A DNA stretch of 64,000 bases from Bufo bufo (taxonomy: Eukaryota; Chordata; Amphibia; Anura; Bufonidae). The notes under the pieces were generated by a model. That model saw only the letters and a list, made by a program, of their open reading frames with translations. It did not search any database and was not told the origin of the DNA. Positions 10,181 through 20,042 of this stretch are shown here, piece after piece. The DNA is taken from the NCBI RefSeq assembly GCF_905171765.1, contig NC_053395.1, positions 183,414,156-183,478,155 of the forward strand, given 5' to 3'. The translations under genes and the position numbers were made by a program. Numbering within the stretch: the first letter of the stretch is position 1; each line of letters begins with the position of its first letter.

Positions 10181-10727
10181 TGTCACGGATGGTGTACAGG
10201 AAACAAGATGATACAATACAAACAATGACTCACTGGATCCACAACTAAGGAACAAAAGGGAGACCCCTGCAATCGACCTGCCGCTCTCCCTTATTGCTCA
10301 GCCTATGCGACCACCCCAAAGGTGGATGGGCGCATATCCACGTACCTCGGCTATCTTAGACCTGAAGGCCCTACAATAGTGAGGGGACACGACCACCGGC
10401 TCCCTACACAGACACGGAGGGAGTCAGGGTCACCTGGATCCAGACAACAGAAAATCATAAATACATAAACAGAACTTATCTTGCAGACGATTGTGGACAG
10501 GGAACTGGGAGCTGGGAACTGTGAACAGCATGCACACACACTCCAGGAAGTTGTATCAGCCGCACCCAACTGCCTTATGGGGAGGAATATAAAGGGAAGT
10601 GATCAGTCCGACTGCATGACAGCTGAGATAGACTAACGAGGTGAGGAACAGAAATCAAAACAAAGAAACTCAAGGAGGAGGATCTGGACGGCTCCTGTCA
10701 GAGCTTCTCAGCTGTCTGGTTGTGACA
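10181..10727 (-). mobile_element. Gypsy-1 5' LTR with promoter
   Basis: This LTR is 547 bp. In element orientation a TATA motif (the complement of the ATATAAAGG block near 10588-10596) lies about 28 nt before GCGGCTGATA (complement of 10554-10563). That site is the likely transcript start, because the same 10 nt are complementary to the primer site at 10170-10179. Confidence 0.8.
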
Positions 10728-11382
10728 CTACCCAATCACAGCTCGCCTGCGTCATCAATGCGCTGCAGGCTCAGGCTCATGCGTTCCATAGCGGCTCCAA
10801 AGGGGCGTGGCTATGCGTTCCACCATCGGAAAAGCACCACCGCAGCCCCAATTCGCCAGTAAGTCACATTTATTCCTATCAGGTGGGTCAAATATGAGTG
10901 CTGCACCACAATATATAGATAAAACACCCAATGAGGAGGACCCATAGGGGGATAGTGGTGAATCAGTAAGCAATATGGAATGTATCAAGATGACAGATCC
11001 ACATAAAGGAGTGAGTGGCAGGTATGCAGGGTCGTATTGAGGCTACTAATCCAATAGCCAACTATATCTCAGATTGACAGATCCAAGTGGAGGAGTGAGT
11101 GGCAGGTTTTCTGGGTCGTATTGAGGCAAAGAAAGGCTACTAAGCCAATACCCGGCTACAGGTCAGGTCAGGTGTAAAGCCACGTGCAGTTTGAAAATAA
11201 AGTATGGTTTATAAGATATATTATTAAATACATGGATGCAATAGAATAGAAGATAGACGGGCCATACTAATGTAAATAGGTCCTGAATATTAACACTTCA
11301 CGTGTCGATAAGCTGTTGGTCAATTGTCAGACGAGGATGAAGTAGCGGGTAAAACAGAGGCAAGAGTACCAGGAGCCGGAAC

Positions 11383-12078
11383 TCACAGAAAGCAGGTGAA
11401 GGTAAGCTGTTCGTTTAAACCCACTGGAGATTGCGACTGGAGCCGGAAGATCCACCCAGATTCTTTCTGGAGGATCCTGCGGTCCCAGTCGCCCCTCCTG
11501 GGTGAGGGTCTGACTAATTCCAATGCGGAGAAACGGAGTAATCTCGAGTCTCCGTGATGAGCCTCCCACATGTGATTCGCAAGAGGGGTGTCTTTTTTGT
11601 TTTTAATGTCATTCAGATGTTCAAGTATGTGCTTTCGAAACTCTCTGAAAGTTTTGCCCACATAATCCTTGGGGCATGCGCATTGAGCCAAGTAGACAAC
11701 CCCCTCACTACGACAGTTGATAAAGTCGCGAATATCGTATGTTTTCCCCGTAACCGAGCATACGTTCATTTTGGTGTTATTGATATTTTTACATGCCAGA
11801 CAGGATCCACAGCGGAAGGTACCAAGTGGTTTCCGGTCCAGCCAAGTGCCCTTAGGGACAGGCCCCAGGTAATGGCTATGCACCAATCTATCGCGTAGGC
11901 ATCTCCCTCTCCTGAACGAAATGCTCGGGCGGGGGAGAAGTTTGTCAGATACGTCGGGGTCCATTAGTAGAATGGGCCAGTACTTAGTGATGATGTCCCT
12001 CACCTCCTGACTCATTGTATCAAACGTAGAAATAATTCTAATGATCTCGTCATTCCCTTTTGACTGTCTAGGTATCAA
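11383..12078 (-). CDS. PLE-2 GIY-YIG endonuclease region (231 aa)
   Basis: This is the C-terminal part of a PLE polyprotein of a different family from PLE-1. It shows the linker typical of PLEs (KYWPILLMDP, then SISFRRGRCLRDRLV), a cysteine cluster (CGSCLACKNI), the GIY-YIG core (GVVYLAQCACPKDYVGKT), an Arg/His helix (FRKHILEHL) and the end LNEQLTFT, similar in plan to PLE-1. The reverse transcriptase that should precede it is absent because the insertion is truncated at 12100. The frame is otherwise open, with a natural stop. It is probably inactive on its own. Confidence 0.8.
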   Translation of the reverse strand: MIPRQSKGNDEIIRIISTFDTMSQEVRDIITKYWPILLMDPDVSDKLLPRPSISFRRGRCLRDRLVHSHYLGPVPKGTWLDRKPLGTFRCGSCLACKNINNTKMNVCSVTGKTYDIRDFINCRSEGVVYLAQCACPKDYVGKTFREFRKHILEHLNDIKNKKDTPLANHMWEAHHGDSRLLRFSALELVRPSPRRGDWDRRILQKESGWIFRLQSQSPVGLNEQLTFTCFL

Positions 12079-12114
12079 AAGGGTATTGCGCTCACAGAGA
12101 GGATTTTCAACCTT

Positions 12115-14064
12115 GGCTCACAGGCCCCAGGTGGCCTAAATGAGGAGCTAACTTTTACTGGATATTACACATAAGTTCTGTTCCATTTTGAACAGATCTA
12201 TGTATCACTCAGCTAGTCCACTTGATTTGGTCTAGCATCACGTTCAATTTATTTATTCATTTTTTTTTACTCCTTCTCTTTTTTTAGGTTTAAGGAGGTT
12301 GGATGACACTGAAGCACGGGAACAGAGGACCTATGGATTGTGTTCATCTGTCTCTCTTCACCTTTTGTGGACTTTCTCTGTGGTTGTCAGGTTGTGGGGG
12401 ACGGCCCTTGTCTCTCTTTGCTCCTGACACCCACAGGGGCATACCCATAAAGCACTTAGCACATTTTCATTGGTGTCCAGTTGGACACACACAAGCCTTC
12501 GTTTGTTGTGTGCCCCACTTGGACGCCCCTTGCACTTATATTTATGCACTTATTTCTCTGTACTTCGTATACTGCCTGATATGGCCTGGAACTATCAACA
12601 ATTTTGCTACATGATGTATATTCTTTGTCCACTAATTATTCTGTATATATAGATGTTTATTTTTATTATTATCCTCTATATAACTTTGCGCTTGCTTAGC
12701 TGGCCCCATCCTCCCCGGTGCATGGTCTGCAACCACTGGTTTCGTCTTTACCCTGATAGCATTGAGATTGTTTATTGGAGTATTAAATCTATATGCATAG
12801 TATATACATATTTAGGGGGACAGGGGTTGAGGGCGCGTGACGTCCTTTGTATAACATAACTTTACTATTGGAGCCAATGAGGAATATTACTTCTAAGGTT
12901 GGATACCCTCATGAACTTGGGGCCTTGTTCCATGAACTTGTTCTTTTTATGTATTTATTGTATTACAACATAAAATGTTTTGTGACTGATTACTAAATAA
13001 CGTGGGTCTTTTTTGCGGTATTAATCATGGTTTGAGGGATTTGCTTATATCATGCTAAAATAACTGTGTTGTGATTTTGTAATTTGTAATATTGCATATA
13101 TACTATATTTTTATGTAATCACTGATTCATTAAAAAAAAAATTTGGGGTAATATAGTTATATCTGATGCACAATCATGCTACTGTATATAATAATTTTTA
13201 ATGACACTTTGTAAGTAATTTACTGGTCTGTCCTTTATATACTTTATTTTGTGAATATTTTACTGACTCGTTTTACAAGGTACATATTGATGACTGACAG
13301 ATCGTCGCACGCACCCCATTGCGCTTGTTTGCGCCCCCTGCTTATTTGCGATCCTTTGGTTGTTATGACGCGGACTGGTGGCCGGCCGTGACATTGATGC
13401 CGGGCTGCGCTTCCGGTCTTTGGAACGCATCACGGCGTCGACTTCCCGTTCGGTCGCCATCTTGCGTATGCGCAGTGATTTTTCCAACATGCCGACTTGT
13501 TCCGGCATTCTGAGCTGCGCGCGACCATGCACCGGGGAGGACCCAGGTAACTCACATACCTTGCCACCGCCTCTTTCTTCTCCCCCTCTGCAGATGACCG
13601 CTACTTGTCCCTACCACAGGTTTATACAATTATGTGAACTATAAAGGTTTTAACAGTTACTTGTATCAACATGGGTCTCTGAGGAAGCTAGTATTTGCGC
13701 TAGTGAAACGTGTTAGGATTTCTTGGCTCCCCTCACTGTTGGGTTATTCCATGTGCTACTACTGTGCTTCATGATAAGTATTTTTCCTAGGATTTTCAGA
13801 CACTTTATTGTTATCTGACATGGTTATTTATCCACTGTGGCACTTTAACTCTTCTCCCATGTGTGGGGTTTGCCTTGTCCATTCATGTTTTTAACTTGTA
13901 AATTGTCTGTTTAAATAAAATTATGCTTTATTTTTGGAGGTGCGGCTGTATTATGGTATTTCTTTCTCTAGTGTTTTTCATGGTTGTTTCTTGATACCAG
14001 GCCTGCACTCCGTTTGTTATATATTTTTTTTTTTGGTGTGCCCCTCATTGTTTAGTTGTGCATT
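12115..14064 (+). mobile_element. PLE-1 endonuclease end and 3' region, unit 0
   Basis: The sequence resumes the endonuclease frame cut at 4145; codons 12115-12173 encode the end, including LNEELTFTGYYT and stop. The remainder is non-coding 3' region, with a GC-rich block around 13310-13550 containing TGCGTATGCGCA, AT-rich sequence at 12980-13200 and an AATAAA-rich tail near 13915. It ends at the 15-bp duplication 14065-14079. No other gene is seen. Confidence 0.75.
13673..13722 (+). ncRNA. Hammerhead-ribozyme-like motif, best-preserved PLE-1 copy
   Basis: Core CTGAGGA at 13679-13685 is followed by a stem-loop (AGCTAGT...GCTAGT, partly decayed), core GAAA at 13705-13708 and CGTGTT with a GTT cleavage triplet. 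This is the only PLE-1 copy that keeps GAAAC; the others read GATAC or AATAC. Stem I pairs for only about three positions. It is an ancestral ribozyme in decay and activity is doubtful. Confidence 0.45.
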
Positions 14065-14079
14065 CATAGTTTTAATGTT

Positions 14080-14888
14080 ATGGCCATTCAGAATGGAACA
14101 TTCCAGTTCTGTTCTGCCCCCCTGCTTAAGGTAAGTGGAGTTTCCCACGCCCTGCAGCAAGGGAGGGAAGAAACCAGTTAGATGCGGTGTGCTCCAGCTC
14201 TCCCTGCTAGGGGAAGGCTGTGTGAAGAGGAGCTCCCAGAAAACAGAGATCCCAACCAAGGATTCAGGCCTTTGCTGAGGCCCAAAGCAACATTCCCAGC
14301 CTGAGTTCCTTACCTCAGCTGGATGACAAAGAAAGCAGCCTTCTTCAGAACTACTAGATCTCCAGGAAGAAACCACCATTCCCTGCGAGCAGTCCTGTAA
14401 GTACAGATTCCAAATACAAGGAGAAGATAAGTACCTCCATAGCTAGTCAGGCCCAAACAAAGCAGAAGATAGACAGAGCAGAAGACAGATACCTGCCAGA
14501 TTCTTAAAGGCGTATGTACTAGATGCAGAATATATAGATATAATTCCTGCCACATATTGCCAATACCTGCTGGGACCCTAGACTATTGCTGTAACATTGT
14601 ATGGATCTAGAGCTGCATAAGATAACCTCAAGTAAAGACAAGTTGGACCCTATTCTCTGTGTGGAATTCCATCATTCCTCCATTACTCCTATTTACAACA
14701 CTCAATTTGTTGCATGTGAGCCAGGATACAGGAGTCCAGCCGTACTACAGGTAGGAGACACTGTTGACACAATACAGAGACAATATCCCCCTCTGTCATT
14801 CCTAACCTGGTACTTGAGCTATACCATCTTAAAGGGCCCTTCTACAGTACCTGCGCAAGCTGCAACTGGCGTCACGAACTTAGTTACA
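14080..14888 (+). mobile_element. LTR-0, right part
   Basis: This continues the LTR begun at 89-289 and ends GTTACA at 14888, the complement of its TGTAAC start. The same segment recurs in the array at 18942-19731, 23778-24567 and, split by the ERV, 29199-29749 plus 47837-48084. No open frame of interest is present. Confidence 0.5.
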
Positions 14889-15200
14889 CCTAAATCTGAC
14901 CCACTGCATAGCATGCCCACTGACCCAGTGTCCTGCTCATTGCAGGTGCAGAAGTCTGGAAAGGCGGCGCTGTGCACGAACAGTGGTGGGTGCGGCGGGC
15001 ACCTTGCATCCCTTGACATCCCCTGACATCCCCTTGGGCACCTTATTTCTTTGAGTGACAGGTCAGTAAAACCTGTTTTTTTAGCAAAATAAGGCTACGG
15101 ATCACATTTAGAAGCCCACATTAGGAATCCTGATGAGGCCCTGAACATCAGCATATGTTTAGCTGACAGGGGTGAAACCTGGTGACAGAATCCCTTTAAA
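14889..15200 (+). other. Spacer between LTR-0 and truncated PLE reverse transcriptase
   Basis: Non-coding sequence repeated in each array unit (from 19732, 24568 and 48085). It ends in CCCTTTAA, resembling the terminus of a TTAA-type MITE, immediately before the PLE coding sequence starts out of nowhere. A matching left MITE end was not found. The open frame that runs in from here begins at GTG and has no meaning upstream of the PLE part. Confidence 0.4.
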
Positions 15201-16225
15201 AATATCAGGCCATGATGGAATGTGTGTAAAAAGAAACATGACATTGGATGAAACCAATGCCCTGAAGGAACTTTCCAATAACCCTTGTCTGACCATTAAA
15301 CCGGCAGACAAGGGTGGAGAGGTAGTTGTCATGGATACAACTGACTATGTGGATGAAGTCTATCGTCAATTGAATGACGAAAAAGTATATCATAGACTAT
15401 CAGGTGATCCCAAGTTTTAATTTTTGAAGAAAATCCGTAAGGTTTTGGATTCCGCTAGAGAGGAGAGTGTAATCGATGATAAGTTGCACTCCTTTCTCTA
15501 TGTGGAACGGCCAAGAACTCCAGTGATATACATGTTACCAAAAATCCACAAGTCACTTGTCTCCCCACCAGGCCGCCCCATAGTATCGGGCATTGGTTCT
15601 CCCTTCTCTCAGATTGCCATTTTTCTGGATAGAATTTTATCACCATATGTTCTGAGAGCCAAATCCTATATAAGAGATACAACACATTTCCTAAATGAGG
15701 TCAGTAAGGTACAACTTCCGGCACATGTCATTTTAGCATCATTTGATGTAGTCAGCTTATACACATCCATTTCACATGTTAGGGGGTTGAGTGCAGTTAG
15801 AGAATGTCTGGCTGACTCACCCTATTCTATGAAGTGCAGAGAGTTTCTGATCACACTCTTGGAAATTGTGCTCACCTGTAACTATTTTTTATTTCAGGAT
15901 AAGTACTTTATCCAATTACGCGGGACCGCAATGGGCTCAAATGTAGCGCCAAATTACGCTAATATTTTCATGACACACCTAGAGGAGATGTACGTCTATG
16001 TTAGCCACCACTTCAGACTAGTTCTGGGGTGGTGGCGTTACATAGACGACATCTTCCTGCTGTGGACGGGCTCCATTGAAGAGTTGCACCAATTCGGTGA
16101 TTTCCTCAATGAAATTGATCCAGAGGTCAAGTTTACACTTGTCGCCTCTGAAACTAAAATTCAATTCCTGGATGTGACAGTGAGTAGATCGGGTGATCAG
16201 TTACACACTGATCTATTCACTAAGG
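15201..16225 (+). pseudogene. PLE reverse transcriptase, array copy A
   Basis: 5'-truncated PLE reverse transcriptase with the family's hallmarks: IKPADKGG, LPKIHK, FDVVSLYTSI (motif A), GTAMGSNVAPNYANIFM and YIDDIF (catalytic motif C). A G-to-T change creates a TAA at 15418-15420, where copy B has GAA. After the catalytic region the frame runs into a hAT-like fragment at 16226. It lacks both the N-terminus and its own endonuclease. Confidence 0.85.
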
Positions 16226-16292
16226 CAGTGTTTCCCAACTAGTGTGCCTCCAGCTGTTGCAAAACTACAACTCCCAGCATGCCCGCACAGCC
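16226..16292 (+). mobile_element. hAT-like MITE fragment inside the PLE coding region
   Basis: A 67-bp piece starting CAGTGTTTCCCAACTAGTGT, of a type common as dispersed MITE ends in tetrapod genomes (recognised from general knowledge, not searched). The same fragment sits at 21068-21134, 26683-26749 and 49432-49498, so it entered before the array was amplified. It replaces normal PLE codons and ends the reverse transcriptase frame. Confidence 0.55.
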
Positions 16293-16427
16293 AAAGGCAA
16301 GAAACTTGTACAACAACATACGGTGAGGGCGATGCAACAATCCAGAAAAACCCTATTGGAAAAAGAGACAAATAAGACAAGGGACAGAGAGAAGGGCATA
16401 AACTACATTTTTGGAGCGACAGTTGAC

Positions 16428-16588
16428 ATAAAGCTGTCAGAGTTCAGCATAAATTGGCAAATGTTGCAGTCTCCACAAGGATATGTACCTTTGGTTGTGC
16501 CTCCTCTACCCGGAGGCACAACCAAAGGTACATATCCTTGTGGAGACTGCAACATTTGCCAATTTATGCTGAACTCTGACAGCTTTAT
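16428..16588. repeat. Perfect 77-bp inverted repeat at array junction
   Basis: Arms 16428-16504 and 16512-16588 are perfect complements around a 7-nt loop (TCTACCC). A second paired block follows after an asymmetric gap: 16381-16430 corresponds to the complement of sequence near 16622-16670. It is the remnant of the head-to-head PLE-1 junction. Copies lie at 21270-21430 (a few mismatches) and about 26883-27040. Confidence 0.85.
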
Positions 16589-16994
16589 TTATGGAGAAAA
16601 CAACAGGGTGAATCTTAAACATTATGTCAACTGTCGCTCCAAAAATGTAGTTTATGCCCTTCTCTGTCCTTGTAATAGGATCTATGTGGGCCAGACCATG
16701 CAGGAGCTCAGGAAGAGAGTACAGCAACATACTTCAAATATTCGGTTGGCAGACCGGGACCGAACTAAGGGGGAAAAACCCCTAACATCAGTGGCAACCC
16801 ACTTCCTGGACAACCATAATGGCAGGTACGACGACTTACGGGTGGTTGGGTTGGACATTATTCGAGGAAACATTAGGGGGACACATATAGCCAGGAGTTT
16901 GCTCCGATCAGAATCAAAGTGGATTTTCAACCTTGGCTCACAGGCCCCAGGTGGCCTAAATGAGGAGCTAACTTTTACTGGATATTACACATAA
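16512..16994 (+). pseudogene. PLE-1 GIY-YIG endonuclease, unit 1
   Basis: Encodes the cysteine cluster CGDCNICQF, GIY-YIG core (VVYALLCPC, RIYVGQT), Arg/His helix and terminal LNEELTFTGYYT with stop at 16994. The frame is open back to 16242, but those upstream codons come from the hAT-like fragment and the inverted arm, so no complete PLE protein exists here. Compared with unit 0 it reads SESKWIF in place of SESRWIF, a change shared with unit 2. Confidence 0.75.
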
Positions 16995-18926
16995 GTTCTG
17001 TTCCATTTTGAACAGATCTATGTATCACTTAGCTAGTCCACTAGATTTGGTCTAGCATCACGTTCAATTTATTTATTCATTTATTTTCACTCCTTCTCTT
17101 TTTTTTAGGTTTATGGAGATTGGACGACACTGAAGCACGGGAACAGAGGACCTATGGATTGTGTTCATCTGTCTCTCTTCACCTTTTGTGGACTTTCTCT
17201 GTGGTTGTCAGGTTGTGGGGGACGGCCCTTGTCTCTCTTTGCTCCTGACACCCACAGGGGCATACCCATAAAGCACTTAGCACATTTTCATTGGTGTCCA
17301 GTTGGACACACACAAGCCTTCGTTTGTTGTGTGCCCCACTTGGACGCCCCTTGCACTTATATTTATGCACTTATTTCTCTGTACTTCGTATACTGCCTGA
17401 TATGGCCTGGAACTATCAACAATTTTGCTACATGATGTATATTCTTTGTCCACTAATTATTCTGTATATATAGATGTTTCTTTTTATGATCATCATCTTT
17501 TATTTATCCAGCAATTTGCATGCTCTCTATATAACTTTGCGCTTGCTTAGCTGGCCCCATCCTCCCCGGTGTATGGTCTGCAACCACTGGTTTCGTCTTT
17601 ACCCTGATAGCATTGAGATTGTTTATTGGAGTATTAAATCTATATGCATAGTATATACATATTTAGGGGGACAGGGGTTGAGGGCGCGGGACGTCCTTTG
17701 TATAACATAACTTTACTATTGGAGCCAATGAGGAATATTACTTCTAAGGTTGGATACCCTCATGAACTTGGGGCCTTGTTCCATGAACTTGTTCTTTTTA
17801 TGTATTTATTGTATTACAACATAAAATGTTTTGTGACTGATTACTAAATAACGTGGGTCTTTTTTGCGGTATTAATCATGGTTTGAGGGATTTGCTTATA
17901 TCATGCTAAAATAACTGTGTTGTGATTTTGTAATTTGTAATATTGCATATATACTATATTTTTATGTAATCACTGATTCATTATTAAAAAAATTTTTGGG
18001 GGGGAATATAGTTATATCTGATGCACAATCATGCTACTGTATATAATAATTTTTAATTACACTTTGTAAGTAATTTACTGGTCTGTCCTTTATATACTTT
18101 ATTTTGTGAATATTTTACTGGCCCGTTTTTACAAGGTACATATTGATGACTGACAGATCGTCGCACACACCCCATTGCGCTTGCTTGCGCCCCCTGCTCA
18201 TTTGCGATCCTTTGGTTGTTATGACGCGGACTGGTGGCTGGCCGTGACGTTGATGCCGGGCTGCGCTTCCGGTCTTTGGAACGCATCACGGCGTCGACTT
18301 CCGGTTCGGTTGCCATCTTGCGCATGCGCAGTGATTTTTCCAACACGCCGACTTGTTCCGGCATTCTGAGCTGCGCGCGACCATGCACCGGGGAGGACCC
18401 AGGTAACTCACATACCTTGCCACCGCCTCTTTCTTCTCCCCCTCTGCAGATGACCGCTACTTGATTAGTCCCTACCACAGGTTTATACAATTATGTGAAC
18501 TATAAAGGTTTTAACAGTTACTTGTATCAACATGGATCTCTGAGGAAGCTAGTATTTGCACTAGCAATACGCGTTAGGATTGCCTGGCTCCCCTCACTGT
18601 TGGGTTATTCCATGTGCTACTACTGTGCTTCATGATAAGTATTTTTCCTAGGATTTTCAGACACTTTATTGTTATCTGACATGGTTATTTATGCACTGTG
18701 GCACTTTAACTCTTCTCCCATGTGTGGGGTTTGCCTTGTCCATTCATGTTTTTAACTTGTAAATTGTCTGTTTAAATAAAATTATGCTTTATTTTTGGAG
18801 GTGCGGCTGTATTATGGTATTTCTTTCTCTAGTGTTTTTCATGGTTGTTTCTTGATACCAGGCCTGCACTCCGTTTGTTATATATATATTTTTTTTGGTG
18901 TGCCCCTCATTGTTTAGTTGTGCATT
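16995..18926 (+). mobile_element. PLE-1 3' region, unit 1
   Basis: Non-coding 3' region like 12174-14064, with the same GC-rich block (18160-18410), AT-rich block and AATAAA-rich tail (18773-18795). It ends at CATAGTTTAAATGTT (18927-18941), the unit's copy of the insertion-site duplication. No gene is seen. Confidence 0.75.
18534..18583 (+). ncRNA. Degenerate hammerhead-like motif, unit 1
   Basis: CTGAGGA at 18540-18546 and a 6-bp stem GCTAGT/ACTAGC are followed by AATAC in place of GAAAC, so the catalytic core is lost. Confidence 0.4.
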
Positions 18927-20042
18927 CATAGTTTAAATGTTATGGCCATTCAGAATGGAACATTCCAGTTCTGTTCTGCCCCCCCTGCTTAAGGGAAGTG
19001 GAGTTTCCCACACTTTGCAGCAAGGGAGGGAAGAAACCAGTTAGATGCGGTGTGCTCCAGCTCTCCCTGCTAGGGGAAGGCTGTGTGAAGAGGAGCTCCC
19101 AGAAAACAGAGATCCCAACCAAGGATTCAGGCCTTTGCTGAGGCCCAAAGCAACATTCCCAGCCTGAGTTCCTTACCTCAGCTGGATGACAAAGAAAGCA
19201 GTCATCTTCAGAACTACTAGATCTCCAGGAAGAAACCACCATTCCCTGCGAGCAGTCCTGTAAGTACAGATTCCAAATACAAGGAGAAGATCAGTACCTC
19301 CATAGCTAGTCAGGCCCAAACAAAGCAGAAGATAGACAGAGCAGAAGACAGATACCTGCCAGATTCTTAAAGGCGTATGTACTAGATGCAGAATATATAG
19401 ATATAATTCCTGCTGGGACCCTAGACTATTGCTGTAACATTGTATGGATCTAGAGCTGCATAAGATAACCTCAAGTAAAGACAAGTTGGACCCTATTCTC
19501 TGTGTGGAATTCCATCATTCCTCCATTACTCCTATTTACAACACTCAATTTGTTGCATGTGAGCCAGGATACAGGAGTCCAGCCGTACTACAGGTAGGAT
19601 ACACCGTTGACACAATACAGAGACAATATCCCCCTCTGTCATTCCTAACCTGGTACTTGAGCTATACCATCTTAAAGGGCCCTTCTACAGTACCTGCGCA
19701 AGCTGCAACTGGCGTCACGAACTTAGTTACACCTAAATCTGACCCACTGCATAGCATGCCCACTGACCCAGTGTCCTGCTCATTGCAGGTGCAGAAGTCT
19801 GGAAAGGCGGCGCTGGGCACGAACGGCGGTGGGTGCGGCGGGCACCTTGCATCCCTTGACATCCCCTGACATCCCCTTGGGCACCTTATTTCTTTGAGTG
19901 ACAGGTTAGTAAAACCTGTTTTTTAGCAAAATAAGGTTACGGATCACATTTAGAAGCCCACATTAGGAATCCTGATGAGGCCCTGAACATCAGCATATGT
20001 TTGGCTGACAGGGGTGAAACCTGGTGACAGAATCCCTTTAAA
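18927..20042 (+). other. LTR-0 remnant and spacer, unit 1
   Basis: Copy of 14065-15200. It lacks the CACATATTGCCAATACCTGC stretch found at about 14551 and 29672, a deletion shared with unit 2 (near 24245) that marks these two units as closest relatives. No gene is seen. Confidence 0.6.

Larger units (their letters stand above)
5376..10727 (-). mobile_element. Gypsy-1: full-length chromodomain Ty3/Gypsy element (chromovirus)
   Basis: A complete LTR retrotransposon of 5352 bp, with LTRs at 5376-5936 and 10181-10727, TG/CA ends (TGTCAC/GTGACA type) and a 5-bp duplication CTACC (5371-5375 and 10728-10732). A polypurine tract (minus strand TAGAGGGAGGGGTAC) abuts the 3' LTR at 5937. The single gag-pol frame is intact. 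The LTRs differ by about four substitutions and a 14-bp (two-heptamer) length change, so the insertion is young. It sits in the 3' region of PLE-2. Confidence 0.92.
4146..12100 (-). mobile_element. PLE-2: 5'-truncated Penelope-like element on the minus strand
   Basis: The insertion is bounded by the 14-bp duplication GGATTTTCAACCTT and interrupts the PLE-1 endonuclease. In element orientation it has a GIY-YIG open frame (12078-11383), a 3' region (11382-10733), the Gypsy-1 guest, then the rest of the 3' region (5370-4146) with a hammerhead ribozyme at 4799-4755. Without Gypsy-1 and its duplication it is about 2.6 kb. The reverse transcriptase is missing, the usual 5' truncation of a retroelement. 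Imperfect duplicates of about 95 bp lie at 10990-11160. Confidence 0.7.
290..14064. mobile_element. PLE insertion 1: head-to-head inverted Penelope-like element
   Basis: Two partial copies of one PLE family (PLE-1) meet head to head near 3719/3720. The left copy reads on the minus strand from 3719 down to 290. The right copy reads on the plus strand from 3720 to 4145 and, after a later insertion, from 12115 to 14064. The outer ends are the same PLE 3' region, and the whole is bounded by the 15-bp duplication CATAGTTTTAATGTT. Inverted or tandem partial copies are typical of PLE integration. Later guests are a hAT-like element (1979-3259) and a second PLE (4146-12100). The reverse transcriptase is absent here; only endonuclease and 3' region remain. 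Confidence 0.7.

Noticed and set aside
12303..12614. Open frames repeated in every array unit (also at 17154, 21996 and 27605)
   Set aside because: Conservation reflects recent duplication of non-coding PLE 3' region; there is no family resemblance, and the frames differ in length where indels occur.
15131..15180. CTGATGAGG...GGGGTGAAACC, similar to a hammerhead core
   Set aside because: Stem II has a mismatch next to the core and the expected cleavage triplet has G in the position where only A, C or T works.
14829..15199. TTAAAGGG...CCCTTTAA as a complete TTAA-type MITE
   Set aside because: The left end lies inside the LTR-0 remnant and only eight bases match, so the pairing is probably accidental; the right end may belong to a truncated MITE.
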